Assembly (NCBI GenBank): GCA_028023455.1
Contig: JAQFVV010006305.1
Location: forward strand, 2,287,001 to 2,351,000
DNA from: Epiperipatus broadwayi
Lineage: Eukaryota; Onychophora; Udeonychophora; Euonychophora; Peripatidae
Length of the DNA stretch: 64,000 nucleotides
Direction of reading: 5' to 3'
Shown piece by piece: positions 12,628-21,740 of this stretch. Numbering within the stretch: the stretch's first letter is position 1; every line of letters starts with the position of its first letter. A program made the translations under genes and the position numbers. Under the pieces are notes generated by a model, which was not told where the DNA came from, made no database searches, and saw nothing but the letters and a program-made list of their open reading frames with translations.

Positions 12628-14196
12628 TTACCCATAATCTGCTCTATCCCATTTCCACAACATAATTTTTGTCAACTCTATAACCTTTATATCTAAATCC
12701 CCCTTATCTTTTCCCAAACCCAGCATAAAAACCAATAATTCACTTTCTGTATAATCACTCTTTTCATATTTATTTTTCCACAACTTCATTATATGTACCC
12801 TTTCTGTTTTCAAACATTTACATTCAATTAACAAATGCCTAATATTTTCAATTCCTTCCTTACATAATTTACAAAATAAATCACCCATATTTTTCCATTT
12901 ACATGTATATTCTTTTGTAGCTAAAGATCCCGTTCGAGCCTTAAACAATAAACTACTTTCCTTACTATTATCATAAATTAACTCACACCTAATATTCTGT
13001 TTATTTCTATATATATTTAAACTCTTTTTACTCTCCATACTATTTCTCCATCTCTCTAACTCCCTAGTCTTTATTAATAAATTTATTCTTTTATCCCATT
13101 CCTTACTACTATAACACTCAATAATCCTCTTAACACAATCATCCCATCTTTTGTACAAATATACTGATATAAATTCTTTATCCAAATCTTTTGCATAGCG
13201 CATTACCTTTCTCACCCATCTTGTTACCTGCCCTTTACTCATAACCCAATTAAATACTATTTTAGCTATTCTTTTATTATCCATAAACTGCAATCTACCA
13301 AACATTTTCATTTTACTTTTTGCATCTCTCATATGAAAACTTGACCATCCCATTTCTCCTTGAATTGCCTCCCTTGCTGTCCATACTTCTGCATCCAATG
13401 CATGTCTTCCTACTTCCCTTTGAGCTTTTTCTAAATAATCTAATATCTTTTTACTAACATATAATGCATCATTACCATATGTTAACCCTGCTACTGCAAC
13501 TCCTTTCCATATAATTCTAGCTACATCATATTTATTATATGAAAATACTGTTAATTTCTTTATCAATCCCTTTCTTTTCTTTGCTTCATTTATCAATTTT
13601 TTCTCCCATTCATCCAAATAATTTTTCTGATTACTTAAAATAATTCCCAAATAACTATATCTATTCACCACACTTAACTTAATATCTCCCAATAAAAATT
13701 CTACATCTTCTCTTTCCTCAGTATTAACCATCATTATATTTGATTTTTCTTCACTAAATTTAATCCCCATCTCTTTATCCACCCTTGCACATGTCCTCAA
13801 CATAACTTCCATATCTTCTCTTTTTTCTGCACACAAAAATATATCATCTGCAAAAAAAAGACCTGACAAAATATATACTCCCTTACTACCTATTAACGGT
13901 ATCTCTATCCCTCTTCCTAATCTTTCTATTGCTCTTTCCATTTCACTCAAATACAACACAAACAAAATAGGTGACATAGGGCATCCTTGCCTTAGTCCCA
14001 CACCATTTTTAACTTTAAATGATTCTATATTCTCTAATTGATATATATAATAATTATTTTCATATAATTTCTTAATAATATCTATTAAAGCTTCATCCAT
14101 TCCCAAATTTGCTAAACTTATCCATAATCTATTTGTATTTAGTCTATCATATGCCTTCTCTATATCTATAAAACTCATATAACTGTTTATCTGCAT
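12628..14196 (-). CDS. LINE ORF2, C-terminal part: reverse transcriptase palm to CCHC tail
   Basis: This 522-codon frame continues ORF2 after a frameshift. It begins in the RT palm: FIDIEKAYDR (about residues 9-18) holds the first catalytic Asp. Next come GLRQGCPMSPILF (67-79) and FADDIFLC (115-122), with the two metal-binding aspartates intact, then the SYLGIIL thumb motif. The tail carries CKLCKEGIENIRHLLIEC, a C-x2-C-x8-H-x4-C finger of the kind found after the RT in CR1-type LINEs. No stop interrupts 522 codons. The first ATG is not a natural start. The protein would synthesise cDNA at the nicked target. Confidence 0.85.
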   Translation of the reverse strand: MQINSYMSFIDIEKAYDRLNTNRLWISLANLGMDEALIDIIKKLYENNYYIYQLENIESFKVKNGVGLRQGCPMSPILFVLYLSEMERAIERLGRGIEIPLIGSKGVYILSGLFFADDIFLCAEKREDMEVMLRTCARVDKEMGIKFSEEKSNIMMVNTEEREDVEFLLGDIKLSVVNRYSYLGIILSNQKNYLDEWEKKLINEAKKRKGLIKKLTVFSYNKYDVARIIWKGVAVAGLTYGNDALYVSKKILDYLEKAQREVGRHALDAEVWTAREAIQGEMGWSSFHMRDAKSKMKMFGRLQFMDNKRIAKIVFNWVMSKGQVTRWVRKVMRYAKDLDKEFISVYLYKRWDDCVKRIIECYSSKEWDKRINLLIKTRELERWRNSMESKKSLNIYRNKQNIRCELIYDNSKESSLLFKARTGSLATKEYTCKWKNMGDLFCKLCKEGIENIRHLLIECKCLKTERVHIMKLWKNKYEKSDYTESELLVFMLGLGKDKGDLDIKVIELTKIMLWKWDRADYG

Positions 14197-16039
14197 TCCT
14201 ACTCATATCCATAAGTTGTGTAACTACAAATAAACTATCTCCTATACGCCTATCTAATCTAAAACCTCCTTGCATTTCACCCACTACATTATTCCCTTCC
14301 ATCCATTTTACAACTTTACTAGCCACCATATACGAGAAAACTTTATATAAAACTGATGTTACCGCTATCGGTCTATAATTATTCAACTTTCTATGATCCT
14401 TACCCTTTCCTTTAAATAATAACCTTACTCTTGTATTACTCCAACTACTTGGGAAAACTCTATTCTGTGCCATTTTATTAAAACAGGATAATAACTTTAC
14501 TTTTGCCCTATATCCTAAATTCATTACCATCTCTGCTGCCCATCCATCTAAACCTCTTGCCTTCCCACTTTTCAATTTCTTCTCTACCTCATTTAGTTCA
14601 TTTTCTGAAAAACTAATATTCCCATTACTATATTCTTTCATATTTTCTAATATTCTATCATTCACATCTAACATCTTTTCTATATTCATTACATAACTAT
14701 TTAAGATTCTCTCTAAATCTTCTCTAGAACTACACTCAGTTCCCTCATCATCTAGTAATACTAACTCTCTCCCCCCTACATTTCTCCTTTTAATATAATT
14801 CCAAATTTTTTTACTTCCATCTCTTCCCCTTTTATTAATATCCTCCAACAATTTACTATTCAATTTCATTCTCTCTCTATAAATATCTATTTTAGCCAAC
14901 TTCTTCTTTTCTAAGTACTTTTCCCATTTAGCATTAATATCTTTTTCACTTTCCTTATTCTTAATAGCACACTTATATTCTCTACATGCTTCTTTCCTTT
15001 CTTTTACACTTTTACTAATTTTAATTTTTTTATTACTTTTATTCTTTTCAATATTCTCACCTAAAACCCTATTTGCAACTTTTTCTACTTCCTTACACCA
15101 ATCCTTATACTCATCCCCAACCCACTCTTCCATTATTTCTTCAACTTGTATTTTATACTCTTCCAACTTATTCTTATCATTTACTCTCCATCCACATCTT
15201 TCACTATTATGTCTACTTTTATTTCTATTCTCCATCACATTACTAACCATTTCAATTACAATGAAATTATGATCACTAGTGCATACTTTTTCTTCATTAT
15301 CAAATACCTTAATTTTCCGTATTTTATTTATTCCCTCTTTCTCTACCAATACATAATCTATTGTGTGAAATATATTATTTCTGGACCATGTGTATTGTCC
15401 CTCATAAATATTTAATAAATTTCCAATACTCAAATTCACTTTCTGACAAAAATTCTTTAAAAGCTGTCCACTTTTATTATCTACATCATCAATTTCTTCA
15501 ATATGTCCATTCATATCCCCTATAACCATTATTCTATTCCCCTTTTCTTTAAAACTTTGTATATCCTTAACTAAACATTCGTATATGTTACTATTCCACT
15601 CCAATATAATTTGACTATCTCCAGTAGCTATATAAACTATAGCCACCATCCATTCTTGTCTACCCAACCTTATTTCAAACCACAAGTGTTCTTGACATTT
15701 AACAATATTTAAATATTTTTTTGATGTAACACCTATACCACCACCCCTTTTTTCTTTTCTATTTATACCCTGCCATACCAACTGTTCCAAAATAGGTTCT
15801 TCTTCTTCTCTTAAATGTGTTTCCACTACTGCTAATACCTCAAGCTCTTCATTTTCAATTGTTTTATTTAATTCCATCCACTTTTCTGGTTTCCTACCAC
15901 CTTGCATATTCAAAAACCCAATTTTAACAACTTCTTCTTTCCTAACTACTCTTTTATAAATTCTTTTAATTCTTTCTTCTCCATTACATTTATAAATTAC
16001 TTTCTTACCATTAATTTTACAAACCCATTCCTTCTCCAT
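14147..16039 (-). CDS. LINE ORF2, N-terminal part: APE endonuclease and RT fingers
   Basis: The 630-codon frame holds an exonuclease/endonuclease/phosphatase-type nuclease, shown by FLNMQGG (Asn ~44), VVETH (Glu ~73), IGDMNGH (Asp/Asn ~173-177) and TSDHN with the catalytic Asp-His. After a charged linker the RT begins: SGKARGLDGW, then LLFKGKGKD and NNYRPIAVTSVLYKVF, then MQGGFRLDRR. The frame is lost just past KQLY, at 14150-14196, where the overlapping frame takes over with FIDIEKAYDR. The junction sequence TTATATGAG is what loss of one AT unit from a short AT run would leave. I infer a single 2-base contraction. The start chosen is the first Met of the frame; the native start could be upstream. 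Confidence 0.85.
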   Translation of the reverse strand: MEKEWVCKINGKKVIYKCNGEERIKRIYKRVVRKEEVVKIGFLNMQGGRKPEKWMELNKTIENEELEVLAVVETHLREEEEPILEQLVWQGINRKEKRGGGIGVTSKKYLNIVKCQEHLWFEIRLGRQEWMVAIVYIATGDSQIILEWNSNIYECLVKDIQSFKEKGNRIMVIGDMNGHIEEIDDVDNKSGQLLKNFCQKVNLSIGNLLNIYEGQYTWSRNNIFHTIDYVLVEKEGINKIRKIKVFDNEEKVCTSDHNFIVIEMVSNVMENRNKSRHNSERCGWRVNDKNKLEEYKIQVEEIMEEWVGDEYKDWCKEVEKVANRVLGENIEKNKSNKKIKISKSVKERKEACREYKCAIKNKESEKDINAKWEKYLEKKKLAKIDIYRERMKLNSKLLEDINKRGRDGSKKIWNYIKRRNVGGRELVLLDDEGTECSSREDLERILNSYVMNIEKMLDVNDRILENMKEYSNGNISFSENELNEVEKKLKSGKARGLDGWAAEMVMNLGYRAKVKLLSCFNKMAQNRVFPSSWSNTRVRLLFKGKGKDHRKLNNYRPIAVTSVLYKVFSYMVASKVVKWMEGNNVVGEMQGGFRLDRRIGDSLFVVTQLMDMSRNADKQLYEFYRYREGI

Positions 16040-16134
16040 ATCTATATTTATATCAAATTCAAATTCCTTTTGCTTACTTCTTATATTCCATCCATTCTTT
16101 TTAATAATATTACAATTTAAAAACCCACCCCCCT

Positions 16135-17280
16135 TTATAAGTTTCCCGAAAAAAATTCTTTATAAATCAAACTCCCTAAAACTTCACTTCCTTGTTTTCC
16201 TAAATGCAACCCATCTTTACTATATAACTTTCTCTTTCCAATAAAAGAATTCCACACATCCACAAACATAACATTATTTCTCTCACACAATTTTTTCAAT
16301 CTCTCATTTATAGAACATGCCCTATCTAACAAATAACTCTTGTCAAACCTTGGTAATAATCCAACTATTCCTACTTTTCCTTTAATCATAATCAAATTCC
16401 TAATCAAATCTACATACTCATCCATTATTCTCTCTGATGATTCTAATAAATTATTAGTCCCCACCATAACATATACATCTCTACTACCTTGTTTTTTAAC
16501 TTTATCTGCTACATCCCTAATTCTAGCTCCAGGCAAACATACTCTTACATACCTACTTCTATTTTCCCTTGCAATTATATCCCCACATTCTCTAATTAGT
16601 GAATCTCCTATCAATACTGTTTCATAATCTACTTTTTCTGCTCTATCCATAACATTTTCTAATACCTTCTGGTCCTCCTTATCTATTTCTTCCTTATCAT
16701 TCCTACTCAATAATTCCTTTATCTCCTCACATTTTATCTCTAATGATTTTAATTTTACTTCTACATCCTTCAATTCTTCCTCTATCTTATTTATTCTTTG
16801 ACTAATCATCTCCATTACACTATTACTTTCTCCACCCACTATTCTTCGACTATCTACACTTTGAAAACACTTTCTCACCTCTTTTATCATATTAATACAC
16901 TGACTGCATAACCATAAACCTTTTACATCCTTCCTAGTCTTATTTAAACATTTCAAGTGATATACCCCATCACATATAGTACATTCTACTACAGCACGCT
17001 TAATTTCCTGTGTGTACACATGGTGAACAGTGCCACCTAGTGGCTGGAGCAAGCATTGCTGCTTTTGGGCCCCTACTGTGGATATTTCTGCTAGTTTTGC
17101 AGAAATGATGTCTCTAGCAGTGGCAGGACACTTTCTCAACCAGAACCAAATCTGAACTATTCTGAAATTGTAAAAAATGACTGTGCCTATAATTATAGCA
17201 TTTTTTAAATCTTGGCTAGAACTACAAAAAAAACAAAACAGATAAATTTGAGGTAATAAGCAATGATTCACATATTTCAT
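16135..17280 (-). CDS. LINE ORF1: degenerate PHD finger, coiled coil, SGNH esterase
   Basis: The 381-codon frame has three recognisable parts. CTICDGVYHLKC followed by LWLCSQC (residues ~100-128) is the second half of a PHD-type zinc finger; the first Cys pair expected ~10 residues upstream is replaced by HHVY. Residues ~155-195 are a charged heptad coiled coil. Residues ~222-375 are an SGNH/GDSL-type esterase, with LIGDSLI (Ser227), GTNN (Asn276) and DGLHL (Asp356/His359). CR1 and L2 ORF1 proteins share this esterase and bind RNA. The Met at 17280 is probably not native: the first ~80 residues are hydrophobic, unlike ORF1, and may be flanking host sequence read through. The stop lies ~95 bp upstream of ORF2. 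Confidence 0.8.
   Translation of the reverse strand: MKYVNHCLLPQIYLFCFFCSSSQDLKNAIIIGTVIFYNFRIVQIWFWLRKCPATARDIISAKLAEISTVGAQKQQCLLQPLGGTVHHVYTQEIKRAVVECTICDGVYHLKCLNKTRKDVKGLWLCSQCINMIKEVRKCFQSVDSRRIVGGESNSVMEMISQRINKIEEELKDVEVKLKSLEIKCEEIKELLSRNDKEEIDKEDQKVLENVMDRAEKVDYETVLIGDSLIRECGDIIARENRSRYVRVCLPGARIRDVADKVKKQGSRDVYVMVGTNNLLESSERIMDEYVDLIRNLIMIKGKVGIVGLLPRFDKSYLLDRACSINERLKKLCERNNVMFVDVWNSFIGKRKLYSKDGLHLGKQGSEVLGSLIYKEFFSGNL
17030..17043 (-). promoter_or_regulatory. CTCF-consensus-like motif in the LINE 5' region
   Basis: The minus strand reads CCACTAGGTGGCAC, which fits the CTCF core CCNCYAGRKGGCRS at every position. It lies in the GC-rich 5' part of the LINE, inside the read-through portion of ORF1. 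Binding is not shown. Similar CCACNAGGTGGC words occur in several animal TEs. Confidence 0.4.
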
Positions 17281-17623
17281 TACATAAATTTCTTATTGCA
17301 AATATAATTTGTATTCTTCCTAAATCCTCCCCCCCCCCCCAAAAAAAAAAGAAAAGATTAAAAAACCAAATAATATATAAATTAGAATACCAAATCACTT
17401 CACATTGTCCACCATAAAATAAAATGTTACAAAAAAGTTAACCTCTAAAATATAAACTAGAACAATTTCAAAATTGAAACATTTTATATCTTATTTCACA
17501 ATGGGTTTTCTAGAGTTCTTCAGTGTTCTATCTCATATACTGTATCAATTTCAATTCCTTAATATAACAATTTATAATTGTTACTTTAGTAAACAAATAT
17601 TTTTTAAAAATAAAACTGCTTAC

Positions 17624-17679
17624 CCCACTTTGTGTTAGTTTCTTAGCCACTTCTTTTGCATCTTCAATGACCTCTAAAC
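17624..17679 (-). CDS. NELFE: NELF-E coding exon 3
   Basis: This is a 56-nt exon of negative elongation factor subunit E, the NELF component that helps hold RNA polymerase II at promoter-proximal pause sites in the nucleus. On the minus strand the acceptor AAATATAG precedes it and the donor GTAAGC follows. The first two bases complete the glycine codon begun by the last base of exon 2, and 18 codons follow. They include DAKEVAKKLTQSG, which matches the conserved (D)A.E.AKKL..SGAI segment that follows the basic N-terminal region of NELF-E. It ends in phase 0. The next exon, starting with the conserved AI, was not found within the window. A 3' end of an RTE LINE lies only ~270 bp upstream in the intron. 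Confidence 0.85.
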
Positions 17680-17950
17680 CTATATTTAAAGAAAGAGATT
17701 ATAGGTATATATGATGATTACATTTATTTATCAAATTCAATCCTATCCAATTACAATTAATGAATAATTGACAATTAATAAAATAAAATAAGAAGATACT
17801 TTTTTATAAAGTACAAAAAAAAAAAATGTAAATAATTTGAAATACAAAACAATTATATTAATAATAACAAAAGTTAAGGAAACTTTTTCATTCAGACGAA
17901 AACTTTTTTTTTAACAAAATTATCTAATTTTTAATATATTTCAAAGAAAA

Positions 17951-19556
17951 TCATCATACCGTATACCATGATTGCTATAATCCACTATAGAACATCTTTC
18001 CAAATTCAATCCAGTTTTTATGATCCATAATATTTTTTCTTGACAATAGTCCAGCTTCTTTGTCTATTCATCTTATTTCACATATAACCTCTTTCTAGAT
18101 CTTTTCTCAAGATAAAATTTAGGACTTCATTTACCAATCTGCTATAATCACTTCAAGCAATATTTCCAGTCCAATTCTATTTCATTCTTTTTAAATTCTT
18201 TCAACAATATCAGTGATACTAAATTTTCTCATATATGTAATTCACTTTAGATTTCTTCTTGATAATTACAGTATGCATGCCGCCATACTTTTCTATATGT
18301 TCTGAAGTCCCTACATTGCTCTTACTAAATGTTCAAATCTCATATATATAAGTAAGATCTGATAAAATGTATTTAAAATACATTTATTAAAAACTTTTTT
18401 CAAGCACGTTTTCTTTTAACATTAAGAGGATTAATAAAATGATAATGATAAACAAGAGAGTTAAAAGTGCATGGATCACAGTTCAATTGTCGCTTTCAAT
18501 ATCTGAACATCTTATAATTTCATGAGTGATAAAAACTTTCAATTATTTTACTTTTTATTATTTTCACCAAAGTCATTTTCCAAGTGAAATTCTGCAATTA
18601 ATTTAGTCTATTACATTTCCAATCAATAACTTTTTAAAACGAAAAATTAATTATCTTTGAATCCATTTTGTTGCTTTCATTATTTGTGAAAATCACCAGA
18701 TAGATCACCTGTGAAACTTGGATAACTTAAATAAAATCTATAATAATTTTATTCTTTTAGAATCAAATTTTAATCCACAAAATACTATTATAAAACAACT
18801 GGAAAATGTTTTAGAAATATAATCAACCTCTCATATACTCATATCAATGATAATCTTGTTTGGTTATCATGCAATCTAATCACTATTGCTTCATTTTGAT
18901 AAACATTTTTCAGAATAGGACAATATCCTGTGTCTATATCTTGTTGCATCAAAGCATTAACCATTGAAGAAATGGTCATAGAATCAAATGTCTTTTTGTA
19001 ATTAACAATTTCAAATCAAAACGAAAACTCATATTCAATGGTATTTTTTATAATTTCCTTTAATAGTTGTATGTAATCTATGATGCTATAAACAACTTGT
19101 TTTTTTCACTTGTAATGATCATAATAAAAATCTTGTTTAGAAATGATAGAAGAATAATGGATAGGTCTTTAATTTCTAATAACTTTCTTTTTAATTTCCT
19201 TAAATATTAATACAACTACTGCATTCTTCCGAACATTTGGTTTATTTTTAGGCATTTGGAACATACCTTCACTAACAATTTTTCTCTCCCATCATTTATT
19301 TTTTCGTTTAAACTTTCTATAATAATTCCATTATTTCCTGGAGATTTTTCGTTTACATGCTTCACTTCTTTTAAAATACTTGGAATTCCAAAAAATGTAG
19401 AGTTACATTTTTTTTTCTTCTTTAGAAATATACATATATTCTTTTTTTAGAAATCATTTACACTTCATGATGACATAACTTTATTTTAATATTATGCTAG
19501 CCTTTCTTTTTATTGCTAAAAAACAAAATTTCCTCAAATATTAAGATGTTTTACAT
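17951..19556 (-). pseudogene. RTE-type LINE (copy e), 3' half, strongly diverged
   Basis: The plus strand carries the antisense of the RTE family. It starts with the ATCATCATACC...ACCATGATTGC 3' terminus (17951) and the antisense of the C-terminal tail. Further right comes the palm-A region at ~18960-19100, where the antisense reads like SINISSxIKxL and DYxKAFDSI relics. At 19256-19390 the minus strand encodes IPSILKEVKHVNEKSPGNNG, the RTE motif before the RT. Similarity continues to 19545, where a hairpin element is inserted, and resumes at 19858. It is the most decayed RTE copy in the window, with many stops. Confidence 0.75.
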
Positions 19557-19857
19557 GTCATATATATTGCTTATAATTACTTTTCTCATATACAGTTCAA
19601 AGCAAAAAAATTTTTTTAATAAAATTTCTTTATTTTTCTGACAGTTTCAACTCTTCCAGCAGTCTTCATCAAAGTTTCTCAAGGTAGAAGAAATTTGAGA
19701 AGCTCTGATGAAGACTGCTGGAAGAGTCGAAACTGTCAAGAAAATAAAGAAGTTTTATTAAAAAATTTTTTTTGCATTAAAGTATATATGAGAGAAGTTA
19801 TTATAAGCAATATATATGAATATATGAAGAAATGCAAAGAAAGTAAAGGAGAAGAAT
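19557..19857 (-). mobile_element. Head-plus-hairpin element B (family 2), inserted in RTE copy e
   Basis: The element is flanked by GATGTTTTACAT (19545-19556) and AATGTTTTATAT (19858-19869), a 12-bp duplication with two differences. Comparison with the RTE copy at 52.6-55.9 kb confirms the empty site. Read on the minus strand it has an unpaired head of ~40 bases, then a long imperfect hairpin that reaches the far end. The arms are about 19560-19682 and 19695-19818, with a 12-base loop at 19683-19694. Each arm carries GATGAAGACTGCTGGAAGAG then T(C/T)GAAACTGTC, which resembles the two conserved blocks of a hammerhead ribozyme. The arms and head are homologous to element D at 36788-37002. Confidence 0.7.
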
Positions 19858-20055
19858 AATGTTTTATATTTGTGAGACTTTTGTTTACTTCTATAACTTT
19901 TCTTGCTATTTCAGTTATATTTTTTTATGTTATCACTAACTCACTTTTATATCATTTTACACAATTCCATATATTGTTTTTTTTAAATGGATTATTCTAA
20001 ATATTTTCTATGCTCTCTTTTCTTCATACACTCACATAGCTATATAGATCCAATC
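19858..20055 (-). pseudogene. RTE copy e, linker continuation
   Basis: The sequence resumes the RTE alignment directly after the hairpin: ACTTTTCTTGCTATTTCAG corresponds to the linker of the 52.6-55.9 kb copy, as does CTCTTTTCTTCATACACTCA. Beyond ~20055 the match is lost. Confidence 0.6.
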
Positions 20056-20219
20056 CCAGATCAATTTTAATATATTTTTTGAGATATCAATTTTATAATA
20101 AGTGTAAGCCCTTTCTTTGACTGGGAAAATTAATACTAGCAATATTATAACATGCTTCAAAGAGTATATTTTTCTTACTATAATGTCATCAAGAACTTGA
20201 ATAAACAATGGATACTAGT

Positions 20220-20520
20220 AATATAATGCTAAAAAAATGCCCACCTCCAGATCAATCAATTTTTGTCATTTATCTTTGTTAGTTAAGACTAGGATTCAAA
20301 TCTTGAATTAATGTAGCAGCAATCTTTGATTTTATTACACTATTCAAGCTAATAGCCTAAAAGAGAATAATCTGGTTTTTAAGCCTTAGGATTTTTAAAA
20401 AAAAAAATTTCAAGTTATTGGCTTGAATAATATAAGAGCAAAAGATGGTTATTAGATGCAAAAATACATTAATTCCAATTTTGAATACTAGTCTTCACTG
20501 ACATAGAATCTTGAGATGGA
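20220..20520. repeat. Imperfect foldback sequence
   Basis: The left arm (AAGACTAGGATTCAAATCTTG, then AATTAATGTA, then TATTCAAGCTAATAG) pairs with the right arm (TTATTGGCTTGAATAATA, then TACATTAATT, then TTTTGAATACTAGTCTT). The arms are about 100 bp and older than those of the other hairpins here. No flanking duplication was established. Confidence 0.45.
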
Positions 20521-20639
20521 GACTTTATAGCACTATATCATCTAGTATTTATTGATTATTCAAGCTTACAAGAAATGATTTTAGAATAATGTAAAGATAA
20601 TTACTCTTGGAAGCTAAGAATAAACTTATGAAACTGCCA

Positions 20640-21740
20640 AATATTAAACTCATTTTTCTTTAAATCTGTTTTCTTCCAACCTACATTCATTTTTCATCTG
20701 TATTACAGAAATATTCAGATTCTATAGCAATTCTTTTTCTGATTCACAATCTTTCTTCTCAAAATTGACAAAATTTACTCATCAAATCAAAATCTCTAAA
20801 ACAAATATTTAATTCACTTTAAATATTATCCACTTTTCCCTTTTTTTTAAATATTTCTTACAACTGGCCTCAAAAGTTTATTTGACTCTGTGTTTAAAAT
20901 TCTGCTTATAACTTTAATGTTATTATAATCTTCAAATTTTATCTTTTTTCTTTATTAATATTAATCATTCATAAGTCATAAAATATATTATAAATATTAA
21001 ACAACTTTATCAATCCCATTAAGATCTAAAGCCATTATCAATTTCAATGAGATGTATTTCTTAATTTCCTTTATCCCAATCATAAATTCTATTTTTTGCA
21101 AATATCTATCCACATTAAAAATAACTACCTAGGTTTTGCTTTTACAATCTCTCTACTAATTCTCTTGCTTCATTTTTAGCAAATAATTTTTATTTAATTC
21201 ATTTCTCATTAATCTAGTTTTAGGTTTCTTTAATGTATTTTTGTCATCTTCAGTAATTCCATTTTCTTCAATATTTTATTTCTAACTTCAAGTTGTGATC
21301 TTTTTTCTATTTTTTTTCATACTATTTATATCATAATTCTTTTAAATTTATTTTAAATACAAACATTTACACTATTCGAATTGATAGTCATTTATCTAAA
21401 GGCAGGGCTATAGAAGTCAATTCACACTATTTTATCTCAGTATTCTTATCTCTTGTTTTATTTTTCAAATTCTTATCATCAATTTGTTTTCTCTTTTTCA
21501 TTTTTTAAAAATTTGTTCTAATATTTTATCTTCCTATTATTTCCCCAATATATATAAGAAGGCGTTCAATTTCCTTTCAATATAAGTTTTTTAAATCACC
21601 TTTTTAAAGACAGATATATTTCTATTTTCATTTACTCAAATAATTTTTCTATTTTCCTCCAAACCCAAATTTGAACTATTATTATTATTTTACTTAAATT
21701 TCTTCTTAATATTATAATACATTAAAAAAAAAAAAAAAAA
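20640..21740 (-). pseudogene. Possible 5' remains of an RTE-type LINE
   Basis: The minus strand shows fragments that resemble the endonuclease-to-linker part of RTE elements, such as a run of basic residues KKNRKK and EEN(G)ITEDD, broken by many stops. Position and orientation fit the 5' half of copy e. The resemblance is weak and could be chance in AT-rich sequence. Confidence 0.3.

Larger units (their letters stand above)
12490..17130 (-). mobile_element. Nearly full-length CR1/L2-like LINE
   Basis: This is a non-LTR retrotransposon with two ORFs. ORF1 is a PHD-like finger, coiled coil and SGNH esterase. ORF2 has an APE endonuclease, a reverse transcriptase and a C-terminal CCHC-like motif. 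That layout belongs to the CR1/L2 group. Just past the ORF2 stop the minus strand carries CATAATACATC twice in succession (around 12515-12540), compatible with the short tandem 3' ends of such LINEs. The ORFs are almost intact, so the insertion is recent. The element's ends are approximate: no target duplication was found, and the 5' edge is placed by the drop in GC near 17130. It lies in the NELF-E intron after exon 3, in the same orientation as the gene. Confidence 0.85.

Noticed and set aside
15146-16627. Plus-strand open frames at 15146-15415, 15902-16120 and 16340-16627
   Set aside because: They are shadows opposite the LINE ORFs, caused by the purine-biased coding strand.
19695-19760. 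A working hammerhead ribozyme
   Set aside because: The CTGATGA and GAAAC blocks and a short stem II are present, but there is an extra base before stem II and the flanks do not pair to form stem I, so cleavage is unlikely in this copy.
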